This document shows positions 31,779 to 39,947 of a stretch of DNA of 64,000 nt, one piece after another. Origin of the DNA: Amycolatopsis sp. 195334CR (GTDB lineage Bacteria > Actinomycetota > Actinomycetes > Mycobacteriales > Pseudonocardiaceae). The notes beneath the pieces are model-generated. The model was not told the DNA's origin. It made no database searches and was given only the letters and a program-made list of their open reading frames with translations. The position numbers and the translations under genes are program-made. Position 1 is the first letter of the stretch; each line of letters begins with the position of its first letter. The stretch spans positions 3,472,001 through 3,536,000 of the forward strand of contig NZ_JAFJMJ010000001.1 in the NCBI RefSeq assembly GCF_017309385.1, in the 5' to 3' direction.

Positions 31779-33432
31779 GCTGGTCGCGTAGTTTTCGCTT
31801 CAGGATTTTTCCGGCGCCGGAGATCGGCAGCTTGTCCACGAAGTGGAGTTCGCGCAGGCGTTTGTACGGCAGCACGAGGTCGTTCACCGTCGCCATCAGG
31901 TCGGCGGCGGTGGCGTCCGCGTACCCCGGCGCGCGCACCACGAAGGCGACCGGCAGCTCCCCGGCCGCCTCGTCCGGCCGTCCCACCACGGCCGCCACGG
32001 CGACCGCTGGCTGCGCCGCCAGCAGTTCCTCCAGCTCCCGCGGGTAGACGTTGTACCCCTTGTACAGCAGCAGGTCCTTCTTGCGATCCACAATGGACAG
32101 GTAGCCGTCCTCGTCGATCGTGCCGATGTCGCCGGTGTGCAGCCAGCCGTCCACCAGCACGGCGGCCGTCTCCTCCGGCCGGTTGTGGTACCCCGGCATC
32201 ACCTGCGGCCCGCGCAGGCACACCTCCCCGCGCGAACCCGCGGGCAGCGGCTCCTCCCCGCCCTCCGCGGCGACGATCTTCACCTCGGTGTCGGCCAGCG
32301 GCACCCCGACCGTGCCCGGCTTCCGCAGCCCCGACCGGAAGGCGGGCGCCGCGATCGCGCCCATGGTCACCTCGGTCAGCCCGTAGCCCTCGGCGATCAC
32401 CGCGTTCGGCAGCCGTTCGCGCAGCAGCTTGATCGTCGACACCGGCAGCGGTGCGGCCCCGGAGGTGACCAGCCGCACCGAGGTCAGGTCCCGCGTCTGG
32501 AAGTCCGGCACGGCCAGCAGCGCGGCGAACAACGCGGGCGCGCCACCCACCATGGTGACCCGCAGGCGCTCGGCGTCGGCGAGGTACGCGGCCGGGTCGA
32601 GCCGGTCGTGCAGGACCACGCTGTAGCCGGTGAGCACGGGCGCGTTCAGCGCGGCGATGATTCCCATGGCGTGGAACCAGGGGGTCAGATTGATGGCCAC
32701 GCCGGTGCCCAGCGGCACGGGCCACTCCTCCGGCGAGCCGATCTGGTCGAGCACCAGATCGCCGTCGGTGTTGAGCGCGGGGACCGCTCCGTGGGACCAC
32801 GAGCTGTACTGCAGCGTGTTCGCCACCACGTGCCGGTGGGTCAGCCGGACGCCCTTGGAGCGGCCGGTGGTGCCGCCGGTGTAGGCCAGGTGCGCGAGCG
32901 TCTCGCGGACGTCGATGGCGGCGGCCGGGCGCTGGTCACCCGCCTCCCGGTAGAAGGCGCCGAACTCGACCGCGCCGGGCGGCAGCTCGCCGATCGGGTT
33001 GGCCACCAGCACGATGCGCACCTCGGTGCGTTCGAGCACGCTGGTGAGCGTGCCGGAGGCAGCGCCGCAGGTCACGGCCACCACGGCGCCGCTGTCGGCC
33101 AGTTGCGCGGCCAGGTCCTCGGCGGGCAGCAGCGGGTTCGCCGGGGTGAAGGTGGCCCCGGCGAGCAGCGTGCCGTAGTAGGCGATCGGGTAGGAGAGGC
33201 AGTTCGGCAGGTGGATGGCGACCACGTCGCCGGGACCGATGCCGTGCGCGCCGAGCGCGTTGGCGAACCGGCAGGCGGAGCGCCAGAGCTGCTCGTGGCT
33301 GAGCTGGGCGCCACCCTGCCGGAAGGCGGTGCGCCCGCCGTAGCGGGCGGCCGAGCCGGCCAGGATCGAGCCGACGGGAACCTCGGGATAGACCAGGGAG
33401 CGCGGGAGACCCGGGGGCGAGGTGATCGACAT
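31771..33432 (-). CDS. acyl-CoA synthetase / AMP-dependent ligase
   Basis: This 553-residue member of the ANL superfamily activates a carboxylic acid as acyl-AMP and then acyl-CoA. Motifs are LAYTGGTTGRSKGVRLTH (P-loop), WFHAMGIIAALNAPVL, AEGYGLTEVT, WLHTGDIGTIDEDGYLSIVD and the C-terminal lysine motif PISGAGKILKRKLRD. The ATG at 33432 is chosen over one 45 nt upstream. It is divergent from an acyl-CoA dehydrogenase gene, so fatty-acid or branched-acid catabolism is likely. Confidence 0.88.
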   Translation of the reverse strand: MSITSPPGLPRSLVYPEVPVGSILAGSAARYGGRTAFRQGGAQLSHEQLWRSACRFANALGAHGIGPGDVVAIHLPNCLSYPIAYYGTLLAGATFTPANPLLPAEDLAAQLADSGAVVAVTCGAASGTLTSVLERTEVRIVLVANPIGELPPGAVEFGAFYREAGDQRPAAAIDVRETLAHLAYTGGTTGRSKGVRLTHRHVVANTLQYSSWSHGAVPALNTDGDLVLDQIGSPEEWPVPLGTGVAINLTPWFHAMGIIAALNAPVLTGYSVVLHDRLDPAAYLADAERLRVTMVGGAPALFAALLAVPDFQTRDLTSVRLVTSGAAPLPVSTIKLLRERLPNAVIAEGYGLTEVTMGAIAAPAFRSGLRKPGTVGVPLADTEVKIVAAEGGEEPLPAGSRGEVCLRGPQVMPGYHNRPEETAAVLVDGWLHTGDIGTIDEDGYLSIVDRKKDLLLYKGYNVYPRELEELLAAQPAVAVAAVVGRPDEAAGELPVAFVVRAPGYADATAADLMATVNDLVLPYKRLRELHFVDKLPISGAGKILKRKLRDQLQ

Positions 33433-33525
33433 CACTGAACCGTACGAAGAGTGCGAGCGAGGACACAAGCTCCACATTGTGAACGAGCGCTAACATTGAC
33501 AGTTGATCCCGCCAACGGAGATGAG

Positions 33526-34698
33526 GTGGCACGAGTGACTGAGGGCGTCGGGCTGTACCGGCTCGCGGAAGAACACGAGGAGCTGCGTGCCGCCGTGCGG
33601 GCGCTCGCGGAGAAGGAGATCGCGCCGCACGCGGCCGACGTCGACGAGAACGAGCGCTACCCGGTCGAGGCGGCTGCCGCGCTGGTCCGCTCCGGGTTCA
33701 ACGCGGTGCACATCCCCGAGGAGTACGAGGGGCAGGGCGCGGACGCGATCGCCGCGTGCATCGTGATCGAGGAGATCGCGCGGGTCGACGCGTCGGCCTC
33801 GCTGATCCCGGCGGTGAACAAGCTGGGCACCCAGCCGATCTTGCTCTCGGCCTCCGAGCAGCTGAAGAAGAACGTGCTGCCGTCGATCGCCTCCGGTGAC
33901 GCTTCGGCGTCCTACGCGCTGTCCGAGCGCGAGGCGGGCTCGGACACCGCGTCGATGCGCACGCGGGCCCGGTTGGAGGGTGACACGTGGGTGCTCAACG
34001 GCACCAAGGCGTGGATCACGAACGCCGGTGAGTCGACCTGGTACACCGTGATGGCGGTGACCGATCCGGAGGCGGAGAAGAAGGCGAACGGGATCTCGGC
34101 GTTCGTCGTGCACAAGGACGACCCGGGGTTCTCGGTGGGGCCGAAGGAGCGGAAGCTCGGCATCAAGGGCTCGCCGACGCGGGAGATCTACTTCGAGAAC
34201 TGCGTGATCCCGGAAGATCGGATCATCGGTGAGCCGGGGACCGGGCTGAAGACCGCGCTGCGGACGCTGGACCACACGCGGCCGACGATCGGGGCGCAGG
34301 CGCTGGGGATCGCGCAGGGTGCGTTGGACGCGACGCTGGACTACGTGAAGGACCGCAAGCAGTTCGGCAAGTCGATCGCGGACTTCCAGGGCGTGCAGTT
34401 CATGCTGGCGGACATGGGCACCAAGATCGAGGCGGCCCGGCACCTGGTCTACGCCTCGGCCGCGGCTTCGGAGCGCGGTGACGCGCGGGCGGGGTTCATG
34501 GCGAGCGCGGCGAAGTCGTATGCGTCGGACATCGCGATGTCGGTGACGACGGACGCGGTGCAGTTGTTCGGCGGGGCCGGGTACACGCGTGATTTCCCGG
34601 TCGAGCGAATGATGCGCGACGCGAAGATCACCCAGATCTATGAGGGCACCAACCAGATCCAGCGGATGGTGATGGCTCGGGCTCTGTTGAAGGGCTGA
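33526..34698 (+). CDS. acyl-CoA dehydrogenase, FadE25-like
   Basis: This 390-residue enzyme has typical length and motifs: YALSEREAGSDTASMRTRAR (FAD loop), WVLNGTKAWITNAGESTWYT, the core YVKDRKQFGKSIADFQGVQF, and YTRDFPVERMMRDAKITQIY followed by EGTNQIQRMVMARALLKG with the catalytic Glu. The start is GTG 33526 with CGGAG at 5-nt spacing; GTG 33535 is an alternative. The last 74 nt of the gene are repeated 3.4 kb downstream, marking it as the integration site of a small element. Confidence 0.92.
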   Translation: MARVTEGVGLYRLAEEHEELRAAVRALAEKEIAPHAADVDENERYPVEAAAALVRSGFNAVHIPEEYEGQGADAIAACIVIEEIARVDASASLIPAVNKLGTQPILLSASEQLKKNVLPSIASGDASASYALSEREAGSDTASMRTRARLEGDTWVLNGTKAWITNAGESTWYTVMAVTDPEAEKKANGISAFVVHKDDPGFSVGPKERKLGIKGSPTREIYFENCVIPEDRIIGEPGTGLKTALRTLDHTRPTIGAQALGIAQGALDATLDYVKDRKQFGKSIADFQGVQFMLADMGTKIEAARHLVYASAAASERGDARAGFMASAAKSYASDIAMSVTTDAVQLFGGAGYTRDFPVERMMRDAKITQIYEGTNQIQRMVMARALLKG

Positions 34699-34701
34699 TT
34701 T
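34625..34701 (+). repeat. attL: left attachment-site repeat (3' end of the acyl-CoA dehydrogenase gene)
   Basis: This 77-nt segment, covering the last codons and stop of the dehydrogenase gene, recurs at 38089-38165 with 73 of 77 identities. Uninterrupted identical runs of 25 nt (34625-34649) and 21 nt (34665-34685) could hold the crossover core. Confidence 0.85.
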
Positions 34702-34742
34702 GATCTCTCGCCGGTAGTTCGGGCGGGTCCTGGTTTCCATGA

Positions 34743-35354
34743 TCAGGCCGCCTCCAGGCCGTCATCGTCACCAGGCCGCCCGAACACCGCGTCGATCGCC
34801 TTCCTTGCCCGCTCGTGGCTGGACGGCACCAAGTGCGTGTACGTCCGCAGCGTGAACCCGGCGTCCGCGTGCCCCAGGTACTCCGCTAGCTCCTTAATGG
34901 ACACACCGCGTGACAGCAGTGTGGACGCGTAGAAGTGCCGCAGCGCATGCATTCCGTCACCACGGCCCCGGTGTTCGATCTTGGCTTTCCGGAAACCGCC
35001 CATCCACACCACCTTGGTGAACAGGTCGCCCGTGTACAGCCGCCCGTTCTCGCCGGTCATGAGCAGGCGAACGGTCACCGGCTCACCGTCTGGGGTACGC
35101 CAAGGCAGCGCGACGGCCGTCGCGGGGAACTGGTCTTCGTGGTCGTCGATCTCCGCCAGCACGGCGGGGGAGACGGGCACGGTCCGCGACTTCCCGCCCT
35201 TCGGAGGCGTGAACATCATCACGCCCCGGACCGTCTTGATCTGCCGCTGAACCCGGACCACCATCTCTGACCGGTCGATGTCGTCCGGCGAGAGCGCCAG
35301 GATGTCACCCTGCCGCGGGCCGAGCCCGGAGCCGAGCGGTACCGCAACCTTGAA
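34743..35354 (-). pseudogene. tyrosine recombinase/integrase, catalytic domain only (5'-truncated)
   Basis: The recognisable protein runs from FKVAVPLGSGLGPRQGDILA to the stop, about 200 residues. In the open frame starting at 35585 the catalytic set is complete: Arg91 in GLGPRQGD, His213/Arg216 in HALRHFYAS, His239 in YLGHADA and Tyr249 in LRTYTHL. Upstream of 35354 the frame reads unrelated sequence from the antisense of the HAD remnant. The SAM-like core-binding and arm-binding domains, about 150 residues, are therefore missing. It is unlikely to be active. Confidence 0.82.
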
Positions 35355-35406
35355 CGGTCCGGCAGGCCCATGTGGACCACCATCGCCAAGGAGTACACCC
35401 CGGTGA

Positions 35407-36077
35407 CCATCGGCGACGAAGGCCAAGGCCCGCGAACTCCTGGCCAACGCCAAAGCCCTACTCCTGGACTTCGGCGGCCCCATCTGCTCCGTCTTCGCGG
35501 GCCTACCCGCCGCGGTTGTCGCCGAACAACTACGCGTGGTTCTGGCTGACGGCGGCCACACCGACCTACCAGAACCCGTCGCCACCCCCGACGCCCTTCG
35601 ACGTCTTCCGCCACGCCGCCACCCTCGGCGACGACGAAGCCCGCTACGTCGAAGCCGCCTTCACCGCCCTCGAAGTCGAAGTCAACACCACCGCCGAACC
35701 CACCCCAGGCGCCCACGACCTCATCCGCGCTTGGCACGAGACCGGCCGCCCACTTGCCATCGTCAGCAACAACAGCACTTCTGCAGTCGCAGAGATCGAC
35801 TTCATCTCGGCACGCGTTGGTTATGATGCTGAGTTCTCAAGCTGGATCCGACTTTATAATCGCGACACTGCGGAATCTTCTGATGAATCCAAGTCATAGT
35901 GTAATGATCGGCGACTCTGTGACTGACATTCAAGCGGCGGTAAGAGCAACTATTGGAAACATCGGATACGTCAACCGGGCTGGCAAACTGGAGGATCTGA
36001 AAGCAAGTGGATGCATGGCTGTCGTCACCGACATGACTTCATTGCAAACGTGGCAGTGCGTCGACTGGTTAACTTAG
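35407..36077 (+). pseudogene. HAD-superfamily hydrolase remnant with two frameshifts
   Basis: Pieces of one HAD protein lie in three frames. LLANAKALLLDFGGPICSVF (motif I, with the second Asp replaced by Gly) runs to about 35590. FDVFRHAATLGDDEARYVEA and GRPLAIVSNNST (motif II) run to about 35830. SVMIGDSVTDIQAAVRA (motif IV) runs to 36077. No in-frame start is found, so the N-terminus is also lost. GC content falls along the remnant towards the PIN gene. HAD genes of this kind are common next to integrases in actinomycete elements. The original substrate is unknown. Confidence 0.75.
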
Positions 36078-36084
36078 GTAAGCT

Positions 36085-37476
36085 TTACTCCATCTCCGTC
36101 GCTGTCAGTTCGCTGGTGACCTCTACTAGCCTACTCTCGGCGCGCTGCAGGCGCTCTTCGGCCTTATGGAGCTCGACGAAATCATCCCTTATTGCGCTGA
36201 CTTCGTTGATTAGTCGCTGCGAGCTTTCCAGGTCGTGCATACTTCGGCTTATGACGTGGTCAAAATGTTCCAATTCGACAAACGCGCGACTTGATTCATT
36301 GTTGTCGGCGGCGGAAGAGGAATCTGTAGATGCCAGGATTTTCCGCAGGTTGTCACGTTCAGCTGAAAGAGTTGCGATTCGTGCGGTCGTCTCGGCATGG
36401 TCTAACTCGGCTCGCGTCAAAAGGTCGCGAAATTCAGAAAAGCTGCCAGGCCAAGTTTCATTGAGTCTTCCTCTCAATCTTTCGACGGCGACTCGTTGCT
36501 CCTCGAAATGCTTGAGTGCGCTGCCGTAGGACTGTCGAATCTGGTTGAGTCTCCTTCTTCTGACTGCGGCTTGCCTGTCTAGCATTCTCCCTCGTTCGAG
36601 GGTGGCGCTTATTTCGCGAACCTCCTCCACGGTCTCTTGCGATACGCTCGTGTTTTGGACTTCGTTGAGTGCTTGCACGAAATTCTGCACGCGGTAGGCG
36701 TAGAACCTATGTCCGGCTTTCGTGTAGAACTCCGCGCGTAAGCTAGGGTGTGGACCCAGGCGTTCACCCTTAGAGGTCCACCACCAGTCGTCTTTGCCAT
36801 CGTCGGTGACAAAAATTATGTCTTGCGACTCATTTTTGGCGTAATCAATTACCTGTTTCCATATGACGAAATCTCCATACTTTTTATCGCCATCCTTGTT
36901 CTGGTCGTTGAATCCGGGAGGGATCTGATTTTTGAAACGCTCGTCACCCTCCTTGCGAATAAGCTCCCAGTCGCTCTCTGAATACGGAGATCCCACGCGT
37001 TGGTCATACAATGTTACTATTTCGTTCAGTATCGGATCACTCTGCGGCGTGATAGCGTATTGTGACGCCCTCGTGCGGCAGCGCTCCACCTCTTCCTTAT
37101 GTAAAATCTCAAAAAACTCCGAGATTCTTTTCGAGATTGCTTTAATTTCAACAAAGGGATTCGTTCCCAGATTGTCTAGGTGAGAGCTGGCGCTCCTCGA
37201 AACCTGTTTGATGTTCTTATCTAGATTCTCGCAGAAAGCTTGCTGTTCACGTATCACGCCTACGCGACGTCGATGGAATTCATCGGCGACTTGATGCGGA
37301 ATCCAAAGTCGTCGGGAAATGCTCTTCAGTCCTGTAAGAAGCTCCCGTCGTGCCTTGGGTGTGTATCTGTAAAGGTTAAGTAGTGCATTGGTATCCAGTA
37401 CAATCGTGGCGTTCTGAAGCAGGCTCGCATGTTCGTCTTCTTTTAGTGGAATATAGCCATGAAATAAGTCGCGCAA
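36085..37476 (-). CDS. PIN-like nuclease domain protein with long coiled coil
   Basis: This 463-residue intact protein lies in AT-rich DNA unlike the rest of the window, with TTA codons (codon 4). It starts TTG after AGGAGA. A PIN-like domain (PIN_8/DUF4935 type) spans about 15-265. Acidic residues fit the metal site: Asp28 in IVLDTNALLNLY, Glu66 in PHQVADEFHRRR, Asp202 in YGDFVIWKQVI, and Asp225/226 in IIFVTDDGKDDWW. Residues 285-460 are predicted coiled coil. Such proteins are putative RNases and occur in mobile and defence islands; a role in phage defence is inference. Confidence 0.8.
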   Translation of the reverse strand: MRDLFHGYIPLKEDEHASLLQNATIVLDTNALLNLYRYTPKARRELLTGLKSISRRLWIPHQVADEFHRRRVGVIREQQAFCENLDKNIKQVSRSASSHLDNLGTNPFVEIKAISKRISEFFEILHKEEVERCRTRASQYAITPQSDPILNEIVTLYDQRVGSPYSESDWELIRKEGDERFKNQIPPGFNDQNKDGDKKYGDFVIWKQVIDYAKNESQDIIFVTDDGKDDWWWTSKGERLGPHPSLRAEFYTKAGHRFYAYRVQNFVQALNEVQNTSVSQETVEEVREISATLERGRMLDRQAAVRRRRLNQIRQSYGSALKHFEEQRVAVERLRGRLNETWPGSFSEFRDLLTRAELDHAETTARIATLSAERDNLRKILASTDSSSAADNNESSRAFVELEHFDHVISRSMHDLESSQRLINEVSAIRDDFVELHKAEERLQRAESRLVEVTSELTATEME

Positions 37477-38088
37477 TTTCTCTCCTGTAACTGATCTGGC
37501 TATCGTTCGACATGCACGGGCGGTCGGCAGGTTCCATCTTCTCGCTCGCCTGCCGAATTTGGCTCTATGGGATCAAGAGCGCGCCGCCAGCGGCGGCGCG
37601 CGGGTCGCCCGAGCCGGCCGTCCGCGCGCGGCGAGCGCATCCATACCGACACACCGGGCTCCCGCTCCGCTCCGCCCGGCGACAGGTCGGCGCGCCCGCC
37701 GAACGTACGGCCGGGCTCGGCAGCCGCCAGCGGCGCGCGTGAGCCTTCGAGCATCGGACCTCCCTGTCGAGCGTCGTTCAAGCGGAGTCGGTAGACGCGC
37801 GTGGGCCGTTACGGCGAGTAAGCATGCGGTGATCACCCCGAAGCCTGATCGTGACAACGGCCGGTCACGCCGCGTCAAGGCGGGAAAGCGTGCCTTGACC
37901 CGTCGCAACTGGCCGCGTAGGGGCTTCGTGTCGGGGTGATGGGGGGCGTGGGCGGTCCCGCGTCAGGCCGTCTCTAGGCCGTGGGAGCGCGGGCAGGAGC
38001 AAGAACCGGCGAGAACTGGTGGTAAGTATCCGCGCTGGTCAGAGGTCATCTACGGGCAAGATCGGCAGGTGGTCAAGATCCGGGCGAG
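37477..38088. other. gene-poor right part of the element
   Basis: No convincing gene is present in these 612 nt; the ORFs are short, arginine-rich and in all frames. A strong hairpin lies at 37579-37601 (GCGCGCCGCC AGC GGCGGCGCGC). The region returns to high GC right after the PIN gene start. It may hold the element's recombination, replication or promoter sites. It ends at the right repeat. Confidence 0.55.
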
Positions 38089-38165
38089 AGATCACCCAGA
38101 TCTATGAGGGCACGAACCAGATTCAGCAGATGGTGATGGCTCGGGCTCTTTTGAAGGGCTGATTT
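38089..38165 (+). repeat. attR: right attachment-site repeat
   Basis: This 77-nt copy of the dehydrogenase gene end differs from the left copy at four sites (38114, 38123, 38128, 38150). Three differences are silent third-position changes and one changes Arg to Gln. It is a gene tail without a gene, followed by ordinary chromosome. Confidence 0.85.
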
Positions 38166-38298
38166 TGGGCTGGTTGCCGACCGGGGTGAGGGGAGGACTG
38201 GATGGGCTCGTGATTGGGTTTCGTGTCTGGCTGCCGGTTGGTATCGCGGTTATGGGGGTGGGTGGTGGCGGTTTGTTGCCCGGCTGCCGGTGCTCTTC

Positions 38299-39552
38299 TT
38301 ATTGCTGTTCCAGGGGGTTGTCGTGCAGTAGGCGGTGGGCTTCCAGTGAGAGTTGCATTTCGAAGCGGAGTTCTGGGGTGTTCAGGCGGTCACCGAACAG
38401 CTCGGTGAGTTGGTTCAGCCGGTAGCGCACGGTTTGCGGGTGGATGTCCAGGGCCTCGGCCACCTCCGGGGTGCTGCCCCGGTACTCCAGCCAGGCCAGC
38501 AGCGTGCTTCCCAGGCGGACCTGCTGCTTCGGCGTCAGGCCCGCCAGCGGCGCCAGCGCGCGTTTGCTCAACTGCCGCAACAGGAACTCGTCCGAGAGCA
38601 GGAGGAGTTTCGAGAGGTGGTCACCGCTGCGCGTGATGGGGGCGTTGGGCAGGATCGCGCGGTGGACCAGGTCCAGGGTTCGGCGGGCCCAGTGCAGGGA
38701 CGTCGCCGCCTCGGCCAGGGGGACGTGCGGGCCGGCGGCGGCGCGCCAACCCTCCAATTCGGACTCCAGGGTGGCCAGGTCGCGCTTCGGGTCCGGGGTG
38801 AGCAGGTACGGCTGCGTGCCTTCCAGGTCCAGCAACACGTCCGCGTGCACGGCCGGCGTGTGCGGCCGGTCGATCCGGGCCTCCAGCGCCACCAGGGTGA
38901 CCGACTCCGGGACCGGCCACTCCGCCGCGGCCGCCATCGCGGCGATCGTCTGCGCCGAGGACGTTGGGGTGGCGAGGATTCGCTCCAGCAGCCGTTGCCG
39001 CCGCCGCTCCAAAGTGCCCGCCGCGCGGGCCTGCGCCATGGTGTAGCCCTCGACCGAGTAAGCCGAAATCTCGTCCACGAAAGCGAAAATCGCCTCCGCG
39101 CCGACGCAGAGCATGGAGGCGGGCAGGCGTAGCTTCTGGCCGAACGCCGACACGTACCGCCACGCCGCCCGGCCGCCGACGCGGTAGGCCGACTGCAGCG
39201 AATCCAGGCTGCGCCCGTCGTTGTACACCCGGCGGCCGATGCCGCGGAACAGGTCGTCCCACTTCTGCTGCGCGGTGCCCCGGCCTTCGATGCTGTCGAT
39301 GCAGTTCAGCACCGCGCGCTCGATACCGAGCGTGATCACCTTGCCGAACTGGCCCTCCAGCGGCTGGGCGTACTCGGGCACCGCGCGCTGGATCTCCTCC
39401 AGAATGGTGCCCGCCAGCTGGTCCGCGTGCGGCCGGAACCGCCTGGCCACCTCGCCGGGGAGCGAATACCAGAGGCTCTGCGAATGGCTGGTCTGGCTCT
39501 CCGGCACCGCCGGGACCTGCTGCCGCAGCGCATTGTCGCTTGCCGGGTGCAT
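38299..39552 (-). CDS. PucR-type transcriptional regulator (C-terminal HTH_30)
   Basis: This 417-residue regulator starts at ATG 39552 after AAAGGGGG; an in-frame upstream start is less likely. The N-terminal part is helical (about 20-170), the middle is GGDEF-like, and the C-terminus has LGSTLLAWLEYRGSTPEVAE followed by ALDIHPQTVRYRLNQLTELF, the PucR helix-turn-helix. The same architecture is used by MabR/FasR-type regulators of fatty-acid synthesis genes. It is divergent from the lipid cassette, whose two operons share an operator-like motif, so it is the likely local regulator. Confidence 0.85.
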   Translation of the reverse strand: MHPASDNALRQQVPAVPESQTSHSQSLWYSLPGEVARRFRPHADQLAGTILEEIQRAVPEYAQPLEGQFGKVITLGIERAVLNCIDSIEGRGTAQQKWDDLFRGIGRRVYNDGRSLDSLQSAYRVGGRAAWRYVSAFGQKLRLPASMLCVGAEAIFAFVDEISAYSVEGYTMAQARAAGTLERRRQRLLERILATPTSSAQTIAAMAAAAEWPVPESVTLVALEARIDRPHTPAVHADVLLDLEGTQPYLLTPDPKRDLATLESELEGWRAAAGPHVPLAEAATSLHWARRTLDLVHRAILPNAPITRSGDHLSKLLLLSDEFLLRQLSKRALAPLAGLTPKQQVRLGSTLLAWLEYRGSTPEVAEALDIHPQTVRYRLNQLTELFGDRLNTPELRFEMQLSLEAHRLLHDNPLEQQ

Positions 39553-39947
39553 CTTGCCCCCTTTGTGCTCGCAGTAGTTTCCACGCTGATCACGTACCGC
39601 GCCCGGAGTATGCACTCACGGTCAGAACAGTTCTGGCAACCCTTGTGTCCGATGCCTCACGAGAACTTGTCAGCGCCGGAGTGCGGCGGCAATGATCTTT
39701 GTCCGTTTTTGCCAAACGCCACCCTTTCGGGGGTGCGGTAGTTGCGCTGGGTGGTCGGCTGCGCCGGGGTGAGCAAGGCCCGCCGAGAACTTGTGCTGCG
39801 CATGACAAGTGGGAAACGCACACCTTCTCCGCGCTGATTGCCGACTGCTACCTTTCGATCTCCGACGAGGTCCGGGGCCGGGAACGCTTTCCGCCGGACG
39901 AATTTCGCGAATCATATTCACCTTTCCGCGAGGAGGTTTTCGCGCGC
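39553..39947. promoter_or_regulatory. divergent control region between the PucR gene and the lipid cassette
   Basis: These 395 nt hold no gene. GAGAACTTGT occurs twice (39661-39670 and 39785-39794). CAGAACAGTTCTG (39623-39635) is a small palindrome. ACTTGT and ACAAGT (39789-39794 and 39805-39810) form an inverted repeat within the shared operator-like element. CGCCGGGGTGAGCA also recurs before the FAAL gene. Confidence 0.55.
39791..39809 (+). promoter_or_regulatory. candidate cassette operator, copy 1
   Basis: TTGTGCTGCGCATGACAAG matches 16 of 19 positions of the sequence at 43761-43779 in front of the FAAL gene. The outer bases CTTGT/ACAAG are inverted. It lies about 140 nt before the S15 hydrolase start. 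Binding by the PucR protein is inferred. Confidence 0.55.

Larger units (their letters stand above)
34625..38165. mobile_element. small decaying integrative element in a fadE-type gene
   Basis: The segment is bounded by 77-bp direct repeats of the dehydrogenase 3' end. It has a tyrosine-integrase gene next to the left end, and its central part is clearly more AT-rich than the surroundings. Cargo is a broken HAD-type gene and an intact PIN-domain gene. The integrase lacks its N-terminal domains, so the element is probably fixed. A 12-bp inverted repeat, TGATCTCTCGCC (34701-34712) and GGCGAGAGATCA (38083-38094), marks both inner edges. Confidence 0.8.

Noticed and set aside
37500..38000. Small Arg-rich frames in the right part of the element
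   Set aside because: They occur in several frames on both strands at once, have no ribosome sites and follow the GC skew of non-coding sequence.
39699..39947. N-terminal extension of the S15 hydrolase gene from ATG 39699
   Set aside because: It would place 83 residues before a clear signal peptide and would run through the operator-like element; ATG 39948 follows GAGGAGG.
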